The position numbers and the translations under genes were made by a program. From assembly GCF_016808335.1 (NCBI RefSeq), contig NC_053142.1, forward strand, positions 47,415,795-47,479,794: 64,000 nt of DNA, written 5' to 3'. Each line of letters opens with the position of its first letter. Within the stretch, counting starts at the first letter, position 1. Shown piece after piece: positions 63,118 through 64,000 of this stretch. Source of the stretch: Panicum virgatum. Its lineage: Eukaryota > Streptophyta > Magnoliopsida > Poales > Poaceae. The notes beneath the pieces are model-generated. The model saw only the letters and a program-made list of their open reading frames with translations. It made no database searches and was not told the origin of the DNA.

Positions 63118-64000
63118 GTAACACCCGGTTTATAAAGGAACATAAACCGAGCAATTATATACGTGCCAGGATCAAGTCACACGTATATACAACAGAATGA
63201 ACAGTATATCATAGCACATATCACGTAAAAAGATATAATAAAGCGAATACGAATGTTATTTATTACAATAATGACAAAAATGTCTGATACAGCGGAAGCG
63301 AAGTACAAAATACGAATAAAGCTCTCCGAAGCTGAAGCAGGGCGCCACAGGGACGTCGACTGGGAGACGAAGCACCTAGAAGTCCTCGTAGTCCTGGTAA
63401 CGCTGGACGAACTCCCTCGTGTCGGCAGGAACTGAGCAGCAGTAGCGTAGCCAAGAGGAAAAAGTAGAGAAGAGGCAAGAGTGAGTACACAACTTGTACT
63501 CAACAAGTATAACACAAACTATGAGGCTCTAGGCTGGCTAACTCAACTGCATTAGCTTTTAAGTGTTGGCAAAATTTTATTAAAGCTATTTACTATGAGT
63601 TGATGAATTACCATTAACCCGGTTACATAGTAATTAATCAGAATTAATTAAGAAACTACTGAGAACCAAACCGAAACCAAGCCACCAAGGTAAACCCCGA
63701 GAAGCACCTCCCTCGTCGGAAGGAGATAACTTCACTAATCAAAAGGAGGATCTGGGCCGCTCATAACCGTGAGCACGGCTAGTATACCAGTTTTACACTC
63801 TGCAGAGGTTGCACATCTTTACCCACAAGTCGTGAGCTACGCCAGTTGTTCATCACACTTCCTTAGGTGAGATGGCCAGCGACTCACTACGAGGCCTTTA
63901 AAAAGAATCTCGTTGGTAAGGCGTAACCGCGAGAGTTAGGTCGGCGACGATGGGGCCCACCTCCGGGGGTACAAGCACAGGAGCGCAATCCAAGCACAGA
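63118..64000. mobile_element. Second LTR-like sequence, cut by the window end
   Basis: Begins tgtaacacccggtttataaa, an LTR-like start, and runs to the window edge without a recognisable protein. Short frames show no domain. Assignment rests on the start motif and its position next to other LTR sequence, so it is weak. Confidence 0.35.

Overview
This is nuclear DNA from a grass, probably a panicoid. The evidence is spliced plant genes, an eight-intron-type HIS5B gene, grass Tourist-like MITEs, tRNA-derived SINEs, Pack-MULEs, a Sirevirus-type Copia element with an initiator-Met primer site, and Helitrons ending in CTAG. No species is claimed. There is no bacterial or operon structure.

Layout. 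1-10.6 kb is intergenic and full of small transposons: an hAT MITE with 8-bp target duplication, a SINE, several Tourist-like MITEs, a 97-bp tandem palindromic array, a long-TIR MULE carrying a beta-amylase-like fragment, and a LINE tail. 10.8-16.1 kb holds the chloroplast histidine-biosynthesis gene imidazoleglycerol-phosphate dehydratase (8 coding exons, +). Its introns contain a Pack-MULE with a broken VQ-protein copy and an hAT element. 17.3-18.3 kb is a germin-like protein (-) with an unusual Gly/Pro/Tyr repeat tail. 23.2 kb is tRNA-Arg(CCG) (-), and 23.6-24.7 kb is an intronless P-class PPR gene (+) followed by a LINE fragment. 29.9-32.9 kb is a membrane-anchored UDP-arabinose 4-epimerase gene (10 coding exons, +). 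Two small predicted membrane proteins lie at 34.1-34.5 kb (-) and 40.3-40.7 kb (+). Between them is a Pack-MULE with a perfect 9-bp target duplication that carries a SINA-type E3 ligase fragment. 42.5-45.1 kb contains diverged copies of a local GC-rich repeat, two head-to-tail Helitron-like units and a GA microsatellite.

45.2-62.5 kb is one nested transposon complex. A non-LTR retrotransposon (LINE) has been split in its ORF1 by a 12.7-kb Sirevirus-type Copia element (46274-58963, minus orientation, 5-bp target duplication ACCTT, nearly identical 1.64-kb LTRs). The LINE is further broken by a stop codon, a G20 tract, a 127-bp tandem duplication and a (GT)49 tract, and is cut at the start of its reverse transcriptase by other LTR-type sequence that runs to the window end. 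The Copia element has gag (broken), pol (integrase C-terminal region deleted) and a long third ORF between pol and the 3' LTR, in the place where some Sireviruses carry an envelope-like gene.

The host genes look independent (histidine synthesis, cell-wall sugar supply, extracellular germin, organelle RNA binding). I see no undescribed multi-gene system. The most unusual content is the third ORF of the Copia element, the cluster of three gene-capturing MULEs whose copies are broken (two of them by a short loss inside the family's signature motif), the tandem Helitrons, and the palindromic arrays.
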